Source of the DNA: Mycolicibacterium peregrinum
GTDB taxonomy: Bacteria; Actinomycetota; Actinomycetes; Mycobacteriales; Mycobacteriaceae
Direction of reading: 5' to 3'
Assembly: GCF_002102345.1 (NCBI RefSeq)
Contig: NZ_LQPP01000011.1
Coordinates: 113,246 to 177,245 of the forward strand
DNA: 64,000 nucleotides
Made by a program: the position numbers and the translations under genes. Shown here piece by piece: positions 1-9,203 of the stretch. Each line of letters opens with the position of its first letter. The stretch's first letter is position 1. The notes under the pieces were generated by a model, which was not told the origin of the DNA, made no database searches, and saw nothing but the letters and a program-made list of their open reading frames with translations.

Positions 1-519
1 GTGATACGAGTCGACCAGCGGGCGGGTGAACCAGCTGGTGTCCCCGGCCTGTATCTGCCCCAACGCCGCCGACAACTTGGCGGCGTAAGCACCCAGGCGC
101 GGAAGCTGTCCGGCGACAACGGTCAGGATGGGCAGCACCGCACGGTGAACGTCGTCGAGCCGGTCCAGCACCGCAGCGTCGTGATCGGCGTCAGTGTGAT
201 CGTTCGGCTCGCCGTTCTTGAGCTGCCAGGCGGACACCAGGGACTTGAAATCGCGGTTGACACCGCGGAACTCCTCATACGAGCGGATGATCGTCTCACC
301 GTCGACGTCTTGCCTTTCGACGGTGAGCAACTCGGTCAGCCGGGCTCGCCCGGCGGGGGACAATCGGACGGTCGAACCATTGACCACCAGATCTGCCTCG
401 GTGAGCTGCTGGACCTTGGAGTTGACTGTGGACTCGTCCTCGTCGAGGGTGGCGGCGAGCGCTGCGGGCCGGACCCGCCCCTTGAGCCGAACGGCCTGCA
501 GCAACGCCAGCTCATCCAT
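1..519 (-). CDS. Winged-helix (MarR-like) protein, partial at left edge
   Basis: An open frame runs from ATG at 519 down to base 1 (173 codons, no stop), so the C-terminus lies outside the window. The first ~70 residues look like a winged helix-turn-helix: a helix with LLQAVRLKGRV, a helix with AALAATLDEDESTV, then a strand pair around LVVNGSTVRLSPAGRARL. The rest is helical and matches nothing I recognise. A strong GGAGGT at 526-531 lies six bases upstream. The start overlaps the stop of the upstream ppdK-like gene by 8 bases (512-519), so the two are probably translationally coupled. It may regulate or assist the PPDK-like protein; a DNA-binding role is inferred from fold only. Confidence 0.75.
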   Translation of the reverse strand, partial: MDELALLQAVRLKGRVRPAALAATLDEDESTVNSKVQQLTEADLVVNGSTVRLSPAGRARLTELLTVERQDVDGETIIRSYEEFRGVNRDFKSLVSAWQLKNGEPNDHTDADHDAAVLDRLDDVHRAVLPILTVVAGQLPRLGAYAAKLSAALGQIQAGDTSWFTRPLVDSYH

Positions 520-2170
520 CGTCGGACCTCCTGTGGTGTTCGGTGAGCCGGATCGCTGTCAGCATGACGGTCAGCGGTCTGTCGCAGACCACGTCGGTTT
601 GTCCGCTCGCCAATGCATCGTGCACCGTGGCGGTATCAGCGCCGGTGAGCACCGGATGCGGACCGGAGGAGTGGGCCTGCAGCGGGCTGACGGTGCGGGC
701 GAGTGCGGTCAGCGCAACCAGGTCGGGATGGTCGCGCTCGGACCACGCCGTCAACTCCAAGGCGCCTTCGCGTACCTCTCCCTCGCCGCCGTCGACCGTG
801 ATCACCTTGCCATCGAGTGCGGCGGCCACGCCTGCGCCACAACCCACCACGGCAGGGCAGCCAAGTTCGCGGCTCACCACGGCGGCATGGGAGGTGGTGC
901 CCCCGAGTTCTGTGACGATGGCGCGGGAGGCCATCATCCCGGCGACGTCGTCCGGGCTGGTTGAAGTGCGGACCAGGATCACGTCCTCACCTGCATCGGC
1001 GGCGTCGAGCGCGTCGTCGATATCCACGTAGGCCGTACCCGATGCGATGCCCGGGCAGGCCGGTAACCCACTGGCCAACAGCTTTGCCGCCAACCGTGTT
1101 TCGGGCTGAATCCCAGGGGACAGCAATGTGCTGACCTGCTCGGGGGTGACCCGTCGCAGGGCTTCGGCGTCGGTGATGAGACCGGTGTCGTGGAACTTGA
1201 GTGCCAGCCGCACGGCGGCCTGCGGGGACCGCTTGGCCGCACGGGTCTGCAGCAGCCACAGCCGGCCCTCCTCGACGGTGAACTCGATGTCCTGGACGTC
1301 GCGACCCAGCTTTTCGAGTTGGTTCGTCGCCGCGATCAACTCGGTGAACACCTGTGGCTGCGCGACGCGCAATGCATCAAGTGGCAGGCAATCGGAGGTG
1401 CCAGAGACCACGTCCTCACCCTGGGCTCTGGGCAGCCATTCGCCCAGTGGTTCGTCGGCACCTGTCGCCGGGTTGCGGCTGAACAGGACCCCGGTGCCCG
1501 AGTCGCCGCCGAGGTTGCCGAACACCATCGCCTGCACCACCACCGCGGTGCCTCCGTCGTCAGCCAGACCCTGATGGGTGCGATAGGCCTCAGCCCGAGG
1601 GCTGTGCCATGACGCGAAGATCGCCTCGATAGCACCGCGAAGTTGAACGAACGGGTCGACTGGGATTTCGGCGGATGCGTTCCCGTCCAGCACGATTCTG
1701 CGGTACATCGTCTGGAACCGGGAACGCGTGTCGGCGGCGAATCCCGGTGAGGTGTGCGCAGCCAGTGACCTTTGGACCGCATCGTCGATGCCGAGGTCGA
1801 GCACCGTATCCAGCATGCCGGGCATAGACTGTGCGGCGCCGGACCGGACGCTGACCAGGAGCGGCCGTGGGCCGTGGCCGAACGTGCGCGAGGTCTCGGT
1901 CTCGAGCCAGCCGAGTTTGTCGACTACGTCGGGCCAGATGCGATCCAGGATCTGCTCGTCGCCTGCCATCAAAGCCGCGCACACGTCGGTGGTTATGCAG
2001 AACGCGGGAGGTACCGGCAGTCCGAGGCCTCGCATCAGGTTGATGCCGAAAGCTTTGTTGCCCAGGGTGTTACGTGACTCACTCGCGCTACCGTCGAGCA
2101 GGACTACGTAGTCCTGCTCGAGATCCGGTGCGGGGGCTTCTTCAGCGGTCGACCTCATGTTCGGCAGCAC
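512..2170 (-). CDS. ppdK: Short pyruvate, phosphate dikinase-like protein (ATP-grasp + phosphohistidine domains)
   Basis: 552 residues. The N-terminal ~310 residues match the PPDK nucleotide-binding half (GNKAFGINLMRGLGLPVPP at ~37-55, SVRSGAAQSMPGMLDTVLDLG at ~107-127, DIEFTVEEGRLWLLQTR at ~294-310). The swivelling domain carries the phosphorylatable His in GGTTSHAAVVSRELGCPAV (~His428). The PEP/pyruvate TIM barrel that makes full PPDK about 880 residues is absent. The protein ends in ~80 residues unlike PPDK. M. tuberculosis also has a short PpdK (~490 aa, known). It may transfer phosphate to or from an unknown partner rather than make PEP alone. GTG start at 2170 directly abuts the upstream stop at 2171; an ATG at 2158 is the alternative. 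Confidence 0.85.
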   Translation of the reverse strand: MLPNMRSTAEEAPAPDLEQDYVVLLDGSASESRNTLGNKAFGINLMRGLGLPVPPAFCITTDVCAALMAGDEQILDRIWPDVVDKLGWLETETSRTFGHGPRPLLVSVRSGAAQSMPGMLDTVLDLGIDDAVQRSLAAHTSPGFAADTRSRFQTMYRRIVLDGNASAEIPVDPFVQLRGAIEAIFASWHSPRAEAYRTHQGLADDGGTAVVVQAMVFGNLGGDSGTGVLFSRNPATGADEPLGEWLPRAQGEDVVSGTSDCLPLDALRVAQPQVFTELIAATNQLEKLGRDVQDIEFTVEEGRLWLLQTRAAKRSPQAAVRLALKFHDTGLITDAEALRRVTPEQVSTLLSPGIQPETRLAAKLLASGLPACPGIASGTAYVDIDDALDAADAGEDVILVRTSTSPDDVAGMMASRAIVTELGGTTSHAAVVSRELGCPAVVGCGAGVAAALDGKVITVDGGEGEVREGALELTAWSERDHPDLVALTALARTVSPLQAHSSGPHPVLTGADTATVHDALASGQTDVVCDRPLTVMLTAIRLTEHHRRSDDG

Positions 2171-3091
2171 CTATCCGACCTTGGGGATGATCTCCTCAGC
2201 CACCCACTGCATGTGGTCGAGGTAAGCGTTGAAATCGTTCAAGGGCGGCGGGTTGACCCAGGTGTCGGTAACGCCACGGTCGGCGAGCATGTTGCAGTTG
2301 TCGATGATCTGCTGAGCGCTCTGGCCGAAGTGCGCGTTCGGGTCGTCGACAATGGCGTGTTCCTGTCCGATGGACAACACGGCGAGGCTGTAGAACACCG
2401 AGAAGGGCCGGTCGCCGAAACCGGGCTGGGAACGTAGATAGTCCAGCTTGGCGGGCAGCTCGTCAGGTTTGGTGAGCCACGGTGCCCAGCCATCTCCGAA
2501 GCGGGCCGCCCGGCGCAGTACGGCATCGGCGTCTCCGCCCATCCACAGCGTCGGATGGGGTGTGGAAATCGGTTTGGGGCCGAAAGCGATGTCGTCGAAC
2601 GTGACGAACTCTCCGTCGAAACTCGGTGAATCGTTGTGCCACAGTTCGAACATGGCTTCGAGGTACTCGTCGGCCATCCGGCCCCGCTTGTTGAAGGGGA
2701 CACCGACTGCTTCGTACTCCTCCTTGAGCCAGCCGACCCCGACGGTGGTCTGCGCGCGACCGCCGCTGAACCAGTCGAGCGTCGCGATCTGCTTCGCGGC
2801 GACGATCGGGTTGTGCAGCGGGAGGATGGTCACCATCGACCCGATCGTGATGGTTGACGTAGCGCCGGCAATGTAGGCCTGCGCGGTGGTCGCATCGAAA
2901 TAGTGGTCCCCGGAGAGCTCGACATGAGACGTCGGTGTGAGGAAGTGCTCGGGGAGGAAGACCATCGAGTAGCCCAATTCCTCGGCCCGCCGCGCCACGT
3001 AACCGATATCCCGCCCGCCCAGGTCATGCTCCCAGGGTTGGGTGATGGCGGCGACGTGCATGCAGTTGGGCAGATATACGGTGAATCGCAT
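2171..3091 (-). CDS. LLM-class F420-dependent oxidoreductase (Rv2161c-like)
   Basis: 306 residues of the luciferase-like TIM-barrel fold. It begins MRFTVYLPNCMHVAAITQP and has the family marks EELGYSMVFLPEHF, FSGGRAQTTVGVGWLKEEY (~125-143) and TPHPTLWMGGDADAVLRRAARFGDGW (~190-215). These fit the Rv2161c-type F420 subfamily; the substrate is unknown. ATG at 3091 is chosen because GGGAG precedes it and the homology starts there, although the frame is open to 3280. It is first in a minus-strand run with the PPDK-like and winged-helix genes. An operator-like palindrome at 3174-3189 lies 83 bases upstream, shared with the divergent ligase pseudogene. Confidence 0.88.
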   Translation of the reverse strand: MRFTVYLPNCMHVAAITQPWEHDLGGRDIGYVARRAEELGYSMVFLPEHFLTPTSHVELSGDHYFDATTAQAYIAGATSTITIGSMVTILPLHNPIVAAKQIATLDWFSGGRAQTTVGVGWLKEEYEAVGVPFNKRGRMADEYLEAMFELWHNDSPSFDGEFVTFDDIAFGPKPISTPHPTLWMGGDADAVLRRAARFGDGWAPWLTKPDELPAKLDYLRSQPGFGDRPFSVFYSLAVLSIGQEHAIVDDPNAHFGQSAQQIIDNCNMLADRGVTDTWVNPPPLNDFNAYLDHMQWVAEEIIPKVG

Positions 3092-3173
3092 TGCCAGACT
3101 CCCAGTTTCGATTTGAGCAGCACCGCAGGTGCGTACCTCGCCGCCACGCTCGGTTCCGTGCCTCAGAACGGTA

Positions 3174-3189
3174 TGGCAGTTGACTGTCA
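3174..3189. promoter_or_regulatory. Operator-like palindrome, site 1 (TGGCAGT-TG-ACTGTCA)
   Basis: 16-bp dyad with one mismatch to the form TGACAGT-N2-ACTGTCA found at two other promoters in this locus. It sits between divergent starts (LLM gene at 3091, ligase pseudogene at 3239). Probably bound by a dimeric repressor, most likely TetR-like; the regulator is not identified. Confidence 0.65.
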
Positions 3190-3238
3190 CAGTCAACAGT
3201 GAAGGCCGAGAATAGACGGGTTCCGGCTCAGGGAGCGC

Positions 3239-4806
3239 ATGATGTCCAGTATGGAAGTTGTCCCGGCCCGGTTCGACCACGCCGTTCAGCCTGACCGGTG
3301 GTACCGCGAGGGGTGGTACTCCCAGCGCACATTAATCGATGCCCTGGAGTCTGGTGCTGCCGAAAATAGCAATACTCCTATGGTTTTCGTTGCCGATGGC
3401 GCCGAGACCACTACGACGCCGGTGGAAATCCTGCGGCAATCGCAGGAGGTGGCCGCTGGCCTGCAGCGGCTTGGTGTCGGAGTCGGTGACGCGGTAGCGG
3501 TGCAGTTGACCAATCGGCTGGAGTGTGCCGTCGCCTATGAGGCAGTGTTGATGTGCGGAGCCACCCTGGTGCCGATCATCCACATTTACGGTCCCAACGA
3601 GGTGGGGTTCATCGTGGTGCGCTACCTCGACCGGGTAGGGCAGTTCTCGACGATTCCGACGCTGCAACAGGTGGTGGTTGTCGACGCAGCACCCGGCGAG
3701 GGCTATCTGGCCTGGCCGCCACTGTCCGGTGACCAATACCGACGTCCGGCGCCGTCGGCCGATGACGTGGCAGTATTGATTTACACCTCAGGCGCCACAT
3801 CGTCACCGAAAGGTGTTCAGCACAGCCATAATTCGATGCTCGCCGAGCAGAAGACTCTGCCTGACCTGGTGAGTGAAGGCGATGGTGTGGTCCAACTGGT
3901 CACATTTCCGCCGGGCCACATCGCGGGGGTGGGAACTCTACTTCGGCCGCTGATTTCCGGGTCCCATCGGTCTTCATGGATGGTTGGGATCCCGCGCTCG
4001 CCGTTGACTTGATCTACCGGCATCGCGTAACGGCCACCGCCGGCACGCCGTTCCACCTGGAAGGGTTGCTCGACCTCGGCGACACCGGTGAGAAGCTGGC
4101 CACGCTGCGGGAATTCCTGGTCGGGGCGGCCACCGTCACCGAGGAACAAGGTCGGCGCGCTGGAGCGGCGGGTATCAATACTTATCGCTGCTACGGCTCT
4201 ACCGAGCAACCCACCATCACCGCGGCCCGGTCTTCCGATGCGGCTCCGGCCCGGATGGGCACCGACGGTAAGCCGATGCAGGGTGTCACGGTGCGGATCA
4301 TCGGTCCGGACGGCAGTGAACAACCGGCCGGTGCCGACGGCGAGATCGTCACCCAGGGGCCGGACCAGTTCATCGGCTACCGGGACCCCGCGCTCAACGC
4401 GGACGCGTTCACCGCCGATGGCTGGTTCCGCACCGGCGATCTCGGACATCTGGACTCCGACGGGCGGTTGACCATCACCGACCGCATCAAGGACGTCATC
4501 ATCCGCGCCGGTGAAACCATTTCGCCCGGGCAGGTCGAGGACGTTCTCAACGCACACCCCGCGATCGCAGAGGGCGCCGCAGTCGCCGCGCCACACCCGC
4601 GCTACGGCGACGTGGTTGCCGCGGTGGTGGTCCTCAAACCCGGAGCCGCAGTGGATCTCGCCGATCTGCGTGACCATTTCGCCGCGTCAGGGCTGGCCAG
4701 GCAGAAGACTCCGGAGCGGCTGGCGATCGTCGATGCGCTGCCCCGCACCTCGATGGGGAAAGTTCGCAAAGCTGAACTTCGCAGGCAGCATTTCGAGCGT
4801 CCGTGA
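3239..4806 (+). pseudogene. Acyl-CoA ligase (FadD-like), frameshifted and internally deleted
   Basis: Two overlapping frames together encode an AMP-forming acyl-CoA ligase. Frame one (3239-4012) holds the N-domain with VLIYTSGATSSPKGVQHSH, the ATP-binding P-loop. Frame two (from ~3976 to 4806) holds CYGSTEQP, DGWFRTGDLGHLDSDG, TDRIKDVIIRAGETISP and the C-terminal TSMGKVRK. The frame changes at ~3962-3967, where GGGTCCCATCGG would need one more C to continue as PLISGSPSVFMDGWDP. In addition, about 17-18 residues usually found between EVGFI and RYLDR are missing near 3610-3620, in frame. The total length of 1568 bases is one short of a multiple of three. ATGATG at 3239/3242 follows GGGAG. The deletion favours true decay over a pure sequencing slip. 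Confidence 0.8.
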
Positions 4807-4848
4807 CGAGGTGTTCGTCGTCATCGGCGGCTACGGCCACGCGTTGAC

Positions 4849-4868
4849 TATGACAGTAGACTGTCATA
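4849..4868. promoter_or_regulatory. Operator-like palindrome, site 2
   Basis: A perfect 9-2-9 dyad, TATGACAGT-AG-ACTGTCATA, 41 bases upstream of the GTG start at 4909. Same core as sites 1 and 3. It precedes the five-gene operon 4909-9625 and is well placed to block its promoter. Confidence 0.75.
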
Positions 4869-4908
4869 ATGTGAACAGAATCCTCCGCCGACGAGAAGGG
4901 CGTACTTC

Positions 4909-5274
4909 GTGGCTCCGAATCTGTTCGTTGTGTTGACCAACCCGATCGAGGGCACCGATGATGCTTTCAATGCTTGGTATGACAACCAGCATGTCCCGGA
5001 AGTTCTGGACGTCCCCGGTGTGGTGTCGGCCCAGCGGTATGACATCGCTGAAGTCAAGGTGCCCGATGACGAAGACCTTCCCGCACAGTTGCCCCCGCCG
5101 ACCCATCGGTACATGGTGATCTACGAACTGGGTGACGAACCGGACACGGTGATGGCAGAGTTCCTCAAGCGCGTCATGGCGGGGACGCTGACGTTGGGGG
5201 AGTGGCTCGACCTGAGCACGGTGTCGCTCACCGGCTGGACACCTCGTGGCCAACGCGTGACGGCCGCGCAATAA
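4909..5274 (+). CDS. Dimeric alpha-beta barrel (EthD/DUF4286-like) protein
   Basis: 121 residues. The start MAPNLFVVLTNPIEGTD followed by FNAWYDNQHVPEVLDVPGVV is typical of small ferredoxin-like dimeric barrels related to EthD, which often carry a conserved His in the NQHVPE segment. The enzymatic role is unknown; such proteins accompany degradation of lipids and xenobiotics. GTG start, preceded by GAGAAGG. The stop TAA shares one base with the ATG of the nitroreductase (TAATG), so the genes are coupled. First gene after operator site 2. Confidence 0.75.
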   Translation: MAPNLFVVLTNPIEGTDDAFNAWYDNQHVPEVLDVPGVVSAQRYDIAEVKVPDDEDLPAQLPPPTHRYMVIYELGDEPDTVMAEFLKRVMAGTLTLGEWLDLSTVSLTGWTPRGQRVTAAQ

Positions 5275-5882
5275 TGGGCGACCTACTTACCGGCATTGCG
5301 GCTCAACGTGCCTGTAGGCGCTTCGATCCGGATGGCACGGTATCCGACACAGACATCGAGCAGATGTTGACCGCAGCCGTGCACGCGCCGAGCGCGGAGA
5401 ACACTCAGCCGTGGACGTTCATCGTGGTTCGCGACGCACAGAGCCGAAAACTGCTCGCAGAATGGTGGACTGAGACCTGGAATGCCGGTGGCGGTGACTT
5501 CGTCAAGCAGAGTCTCGACGACAAGGCGCTCGTTGCTGATCTCGAATACGGTTTCGCCAAAGGCGGATTCGCAGCAGCGCCGGTCATCGTGGTGGTGTGC
5601 GCCGACACCGATCGGGTCGCCGAGATCTACGCACCGTCCTCGATCTACCCGGCCGTGCAGAATCTGCTGCTCGCCGCGAACGACCTCGGATACGGCTCAT
5701 GCCTCACCACCGGGCTGACCACTTTCGGCATCGACCGGGTCCGCGAACTGCTCGAGTTGCCTGCCAACTTGAACCCGATGGCCGCCGTCTATGTGGGCCA
5801 ACCCAACAAGAAACTTTCACCGCCCCGTCGTCGCCCGGCCACGTCGGTGACGTATCGCGAGCGATTCGGGACACCCTGGTGA
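5274..5882 (+). CDS. Nitroreductase-family FMN oxidoreductase
   Basis: 202 residues. N-terminal RACRRFDPD, then AVHAPSAENTQPWTFIVVRD (~30-50) and later YPAVQNLLLAANDLGYGSCLTTG (~115-137), the standard nitroreductase FMN-contacting segments. Family members are FMN dimers that reduce nitro groups, quinones or enones with NAD(P)H. In this context it may reduce an enone or act on a ring intermediate; this is inferred. ATG at 5274 overlaps the previous stop by one base; the frame is open upstream to 5202 but that part overlaps the previous gene. Confidence 0.85.
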   Translation: MGDLLTGIAAQRACRRFDPDGTVSDTDIEQMLTAAVHAPSAENTQPWTFIVVRDAQSRKLLAEWWTETWNAGGGDFVKQSLDDKALVADLEYGFAKGGFAAAPVIVVVCADTDRVAEIYAPSSIYPAVQNLLLAANDLGYGSCLTTGLTTFGIDRVRELLELPANLNPMAAVYVGQPNKKLSPPRRRPATSVTYRERFGTPW

Positions 5883-5901
5883 CGAGAATGGAGATGTGCT
5901 A

Positions 5902-8052
5902 ATGACATTGGCGATAACCGAGGATCATCGCGCGCTCGCCGAGGTGGCCACCGCGATGGTGAACGGACGTGGCGGCGTCGCAACCGCCCGCCGGATTCTG
6001 CTTGAGTCCGACACCGCCGGAAGGTGGTGGACCGAAGACGGACTGTGGAAAGAAATCGTGTCCACCGGGTGGCTGGGTCTGCACATCGACGAGCAGTACG
6101 GCGGCCAGGGCTATGGACTGCCCGAGCTGACCATCGTGCTGGAGCAACTGGGACGCGCAGCAATCGGCGGGCCGTTTCTGCCCACTGTCGCAGTGTCGGC
6201 GGTGATCGCCGAAATCGGCACCGACGAGCAGCGCAGACGTTGGCTGCCCCAGCTGGTGTCCGGTGACCTCGTGGCCGGCATCGGCACCAAGAGTGATGCG
6301 GCTCTTGCGGATTCACGCGTCACCGCCTCCGCAGTGCCTACCTTGGCCGAGTCCGCCGCAGACGTGTTCTTGCTGCCGGTGGGCGACGATGTGGTGCTCG
6401 TCGGGACCGGTGACGGGGTGAGCACGAGGACAATCGAGTCAGTCGACCAGCTCTTACGGCCGGTCACACTGGTCAGCCTCTCCTCGGCTGTGGTCGCCGA
6501 GGTGTTCCCCGGTGCGGCAGCGGTTGTCGCGCGCGTGGTGCGGTTGCTGGCCGCGGCGGAGGCAGTCGGCGGACTCGGCGCCTGCACCGAGATGGCCACC
6601 GGGTATGCCGTGGCCCGGGAACAGTTCGGTCGGCCCATCGGCTCTTTCCAAGCGGTCAAACATCATTGCGCCAACATGTTGGTCGACACGGAGCTGGCGG
6701 TGGCAGCGACCTGGGACGCCGCCCGGGCCGAAGGCGTGGAGGCCGAGCTGGCGGTGGCGATGGCGGCGGGACACGCCCTGCCCGCCTACCAGCAGGTGGC
6801 GCTGCTGAATGTTCAGGTACACGGTGGGATCGGCTACACCTGGGAGCATGATGCCCATCTCTATATCCGGCGTGCGACGGTGCTGCAGGTCTTTGCGGGT
6901 GACCAGGAGGCGTTGCGCGACCGGGTTGTCGAGTTGCAGATCCACGGAGTGCGGCGGGGTCACTCGGTGGAGCTTCCTCCCGAGGCCGAGCAGTATCGGC
7001 AGGCGGCGAACGACTTCCGTGCCGAGGTCGAGGCTGCTGCCGCCGAGAGCGCCCAGAAGCTCTGGGCGCGCAGCGGATACCTGCAGCCCCACTGGCCGAA
7101 ACCATACGGTCGCAACGCCGGCAGCACCGAGCAGCTGATCATCGAGGAAGTTCTCGCCGGACTCGATAAACCCAGCCTCGGCCTCGGCGAATGGGTGGTG
7201 CCCACGCTGCTGCAGCATGGCAGCGCCGAACAGATCGAGCGCTTGATGTGGCCCAGTCTGGAAGGCGAGGTGCGGTGGTGCCAGCTCTTCAGCGAGCCCG
7301 GTGCCGGCTCTGATGCCGCGGCGGTGGCCACCAAGGCCCGCCGCGTCGAGGGCGGCTGGGTGGTCACCGGACAGAAAGTGTGGACCAGCGATGCAGTGAA
7401 CTGCCAGCGTGGACTCGCCACCGTGCGTACCGATCCAGATGTGCCCAAACACAAGGGCATCACCGCGATGGTGATCGACCTCGCCGATCCGGCGGTGCAG
7501 ATCCGCCCGCTGACCGAGATCACCGGTGAGACGATGTTCAACGAGGTCTTCTTCGACGATGTGTTCGTCCCCGATCGTGACGTGGTCGGCCCGGTGAATG
7601 CGGGCTGGGGCGTGGCGATGGCGGCGTTCGGCAACGAACGGGTGTCCATCGGCGGCGGGTCCGTCACGATGACGGCCGACGCGTTGATCGATCTCCTGAC
7701 AGCGCACCGTCCCGGCGACACCGGGCTCGCCCGCGATGTCGGTGCGCTGCTGATCGAGGCATATACGCTGGCGGCGTTGAACCTGCGGCAGGCCGCCCGT
7801 GCGGTATTCGAAGCCGGCGCCGGCATTGAGGGCAACATCGCGAAGCTCTTCGGCGCTGAACACGCCCAACGGGTCGCGGAACTCGCGTTGCGGATCGCCG
7901 GTCCGGCGATCCTTGTTGGCGAGGAGCCCACCGTCGTGCATGACTACCTGTTCAGCAGGTGCCTGACCATTGCAGGCGGCACGTCGGAGATCGTCAGAAA
8001 CCTGATCGCAGAACGCATTCTCGGCCTGCCGCGCGATACGTCAGCCAAGTAG
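5902..8052 (+). CDS. Fused double acyl-CoA dehydrogenase (FadE34/FadE6-like)
   Basis: 716 residues made of two acyl-CoA dehydrogenase units in tandem, ~1-345 and ~365-716. The N-unit has GWLGLHIDEQYGGQGYGLPE, VAREQFGRPIGSFQAVKHHCANM and QVHGGIGYTWEHDAHLYIRRA. The C-unit has CQLFSEPGAGSDAAAVATKA, GWVVTGQKVWTSDA and the ending GGTSEIVRNLIAERILGLPRD. Such fusions (about 710 aa) are known in mycobacteria; FadE34 acts on the cholesterol side chain. Usually only one FAD site is functional, which I cannot assign firmly here. ATG at 5902 follows GGAG. It is immediately upstream of the Ltp/DUF35 pair, which suggests dehydrogenation before side-chain cleavage. Confidence 0.88.
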   Translation: MTLAITEDHRALAEVATAMVNGRGGVATARRILLESDTAGRWWTEDGLWKEIVSTGWLGLHIDEQYGGQGYGLPELTIVLEQLGRAAIGGPFLPTVAVSAVIAEIGTDEQRRRWLPQLVSGDLVAGIGTKSDAALADSRVTASAVPTLAESAADVFLLPVGDDVVLVGTGDGVSTRTIESVDQLLRPVTLVSLSSAVVAEVFPGAAAVVARVVRLLAAAEAVGGLGACTEMATGYAVAREQFGRPIGSFQAVKHHCANMLVDTELAVAATWDAARAEGVEAELAVAMAAGHALPAYQQVALLNVQVHGGIGYTWEHDAHLYIRRATVLQVFAGDQEALRDRVVELQIHGVRRGHSVELPPEAEQYRQAANDFRAEVEAAAAESAQKLWARSGYLQPHWPKPYGRNAGSTEQLIIEEVLAGLDKPSLGLGEWVVPTLLQHGSAEQIERLMWPSLEGEVRWCQLFSEPGAGSDAAAVATKARRVEGGWVVTGQKVWTSDAVNCQRGLATVRTDPDVPKHKGITAMVIDLADPAVQIRPLTEITGETMFNEVFFDDVFVPDRDVVGPVNAGWGVAMAAFGNERVSIGGGSVTMTADALIDLLTAHRPGDTGLARDVGALLIEAYTLAALNLRQAARAVFEAGAGIEGNIAKLFGAEHAQRVAELALRIAGPAILVGEEPTVVHDYLFSRCLTIAGGTSEIVRNLIAERILGLPRDTSAK

Positions 8053-8066
8053 ATCGGAGAAACCAG

Positions 8067-9203
8067 ATGACCTGTGCCGTAGTCGGTATAGGACGCACGC
8101 AGTACTCACGCAAGTCCGGTCGCACCACCCGAGCGATGGCGGTGGCGGCGTGTCGGGACGCCATCGATGATGCGGGTCTCACCCCTGCCGATGTCGACGG
8201 CATCTGCACCTTCATGGTCAACGATTCCGAACAGCCCATCTTCGTCGGCTGGGCCCTGGGTATCGACGAGTTGGCATGGGCCAATGCCATGTACGGCGGC
8301 GGGAACCTGGTGGCTGACCAGATCGCCACGGCCGCCGCGGTGATCGAGGCCGGGATATGCAAGGCAGTCCTGGTCTACCGCTCGCTCAACGGGCGTTCCG
8401 GCCATCGTTTCGGACATGTGGAAGGGCCGATGCAGGTAACCCACGATGACCAGTTCGACACCGCATCGGGGTACATGGTGCCGCCGCAGTGGTTCGCCAT
8501 GTGGGCCCGCCGACATCAGCACGAATATGGTTCCACATCAGAGGATCTCGGCCAGATTGCCATCACTCAGCGGGCACATGCCGGGCCCAACGAACATGCA
8601 ATACGCCGCGAACCGCTGACGCTGGACGACTACCTCGCCGCCCGGTGGATCAATGAACCGTTCCGGGTGCTGGACTGCACGTCGGAGGTCGACGGCGCGG
8701 TGGCCATCCTGATCACCGGCGAGGACATCGCCCGCGACTGCAAGCAGGATCCGATGTGGCTGGTCGGATCGTCGAACTCCCAGAGCGGAGCAGGCTGGAC
8801 GTCATGGGATGACCCAGCCGAGATGTATTCACGCACCGCTGGTCCGAAGATCTGGGCGAAGACGGGCCTGACGCCGGCCGATATGGATGTGGCGTGCATG
8901 TACGACTGCTTCACCTACACCGTGATGGCCACCATGGAGGGCTTCGGCTTCTGCGAGAAGGGCGAGGTGGGCAAGTTCTTCGCCACGGGTCGCGCCACCT
9001 ACGGCGGTGACGTGGTGGTGAACCCACACGGGGGCCTGCTGTCCGAGGGGTACATCCACGGTCTCAACCACCATTACGAGGCAGCGTTGCAGCTACGCCA
9101 TGCCGCCGGCGTGCGTCAGGTCGACAACGCCCAACTGGCGCTGGTCACCGCGGGTGGAGGCCCGTTCGGCGGGGCCAATGTCTACAGCAGGGAGAAGCCA
9201 TGA
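8067..9203 (+). CDS. Thiolase-like lipid-transfer protein (Ltp), probable aldolase-type partner of DUF35
   Basis: 378 residues of the non-decarboxylating thiolase/Ltp group: start TCAVVGIGRTQYSRKSGRTT, then AVIEAGICKAVLVYRSLNGRSG, and the C-terminal NPHGGLLSEGYIHGLNHHYEAALQLRH. The segment CMYDCFTYTVMATMEGFGFCEKGE carries tyrosines in the place where Ltp2-type aldolases have a catalytic Tyr. Known relatives (Ltp2 with the DUF35 part of ChsH2) perform retro-aldol cleavage of a CoA-linked side chain; that role is inferred here. ATG at 8067 follows GGAG. The stop overlaps the DUF35 start by four bases (ATGA, 9200-9203). Confidence 0.85.
   Translation: MTCAVVGIGRTQYSRKSGRTTRAMAVAACRDAIDDAGLTPADVDGICTFMVNDSEQPIFVGWALGIDELAWANAMYGGGNLVADQIATAAAVIEAGICKAVLVYRSLNGRSGHRFGHVEGPMQVTHDDQFDTASGYMVPPQWFAMWARRHQHEYGSTSEDLGQIAITQRAHAGPNEHAIRREPLTLDDYLAARWINEPFRVLDCTSEVDGAVAILITGEDIARDCKQDPMWLVGSSNSQSGAGWTSWDDPAEMYSRTAGPKIWAKTGLTPADMDVACMYDCFTYTVMATMEGFGFCEKGEVGKFFATGRATYGGDVVVNPHGGLLSEGYIHGLNHHYEAALQLRHAAGVRQVDNAQLALVTAGGGPFGGANVYSREKP

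Noticed and set aside
6454..7941. 495-codon open frame on the minus strand across the fused acyl-CoA dehydrogenase
   Set aside because: Antisense shadow of a GC-rich gene; no domain, no RBS, and the plus frame has clear motifs.
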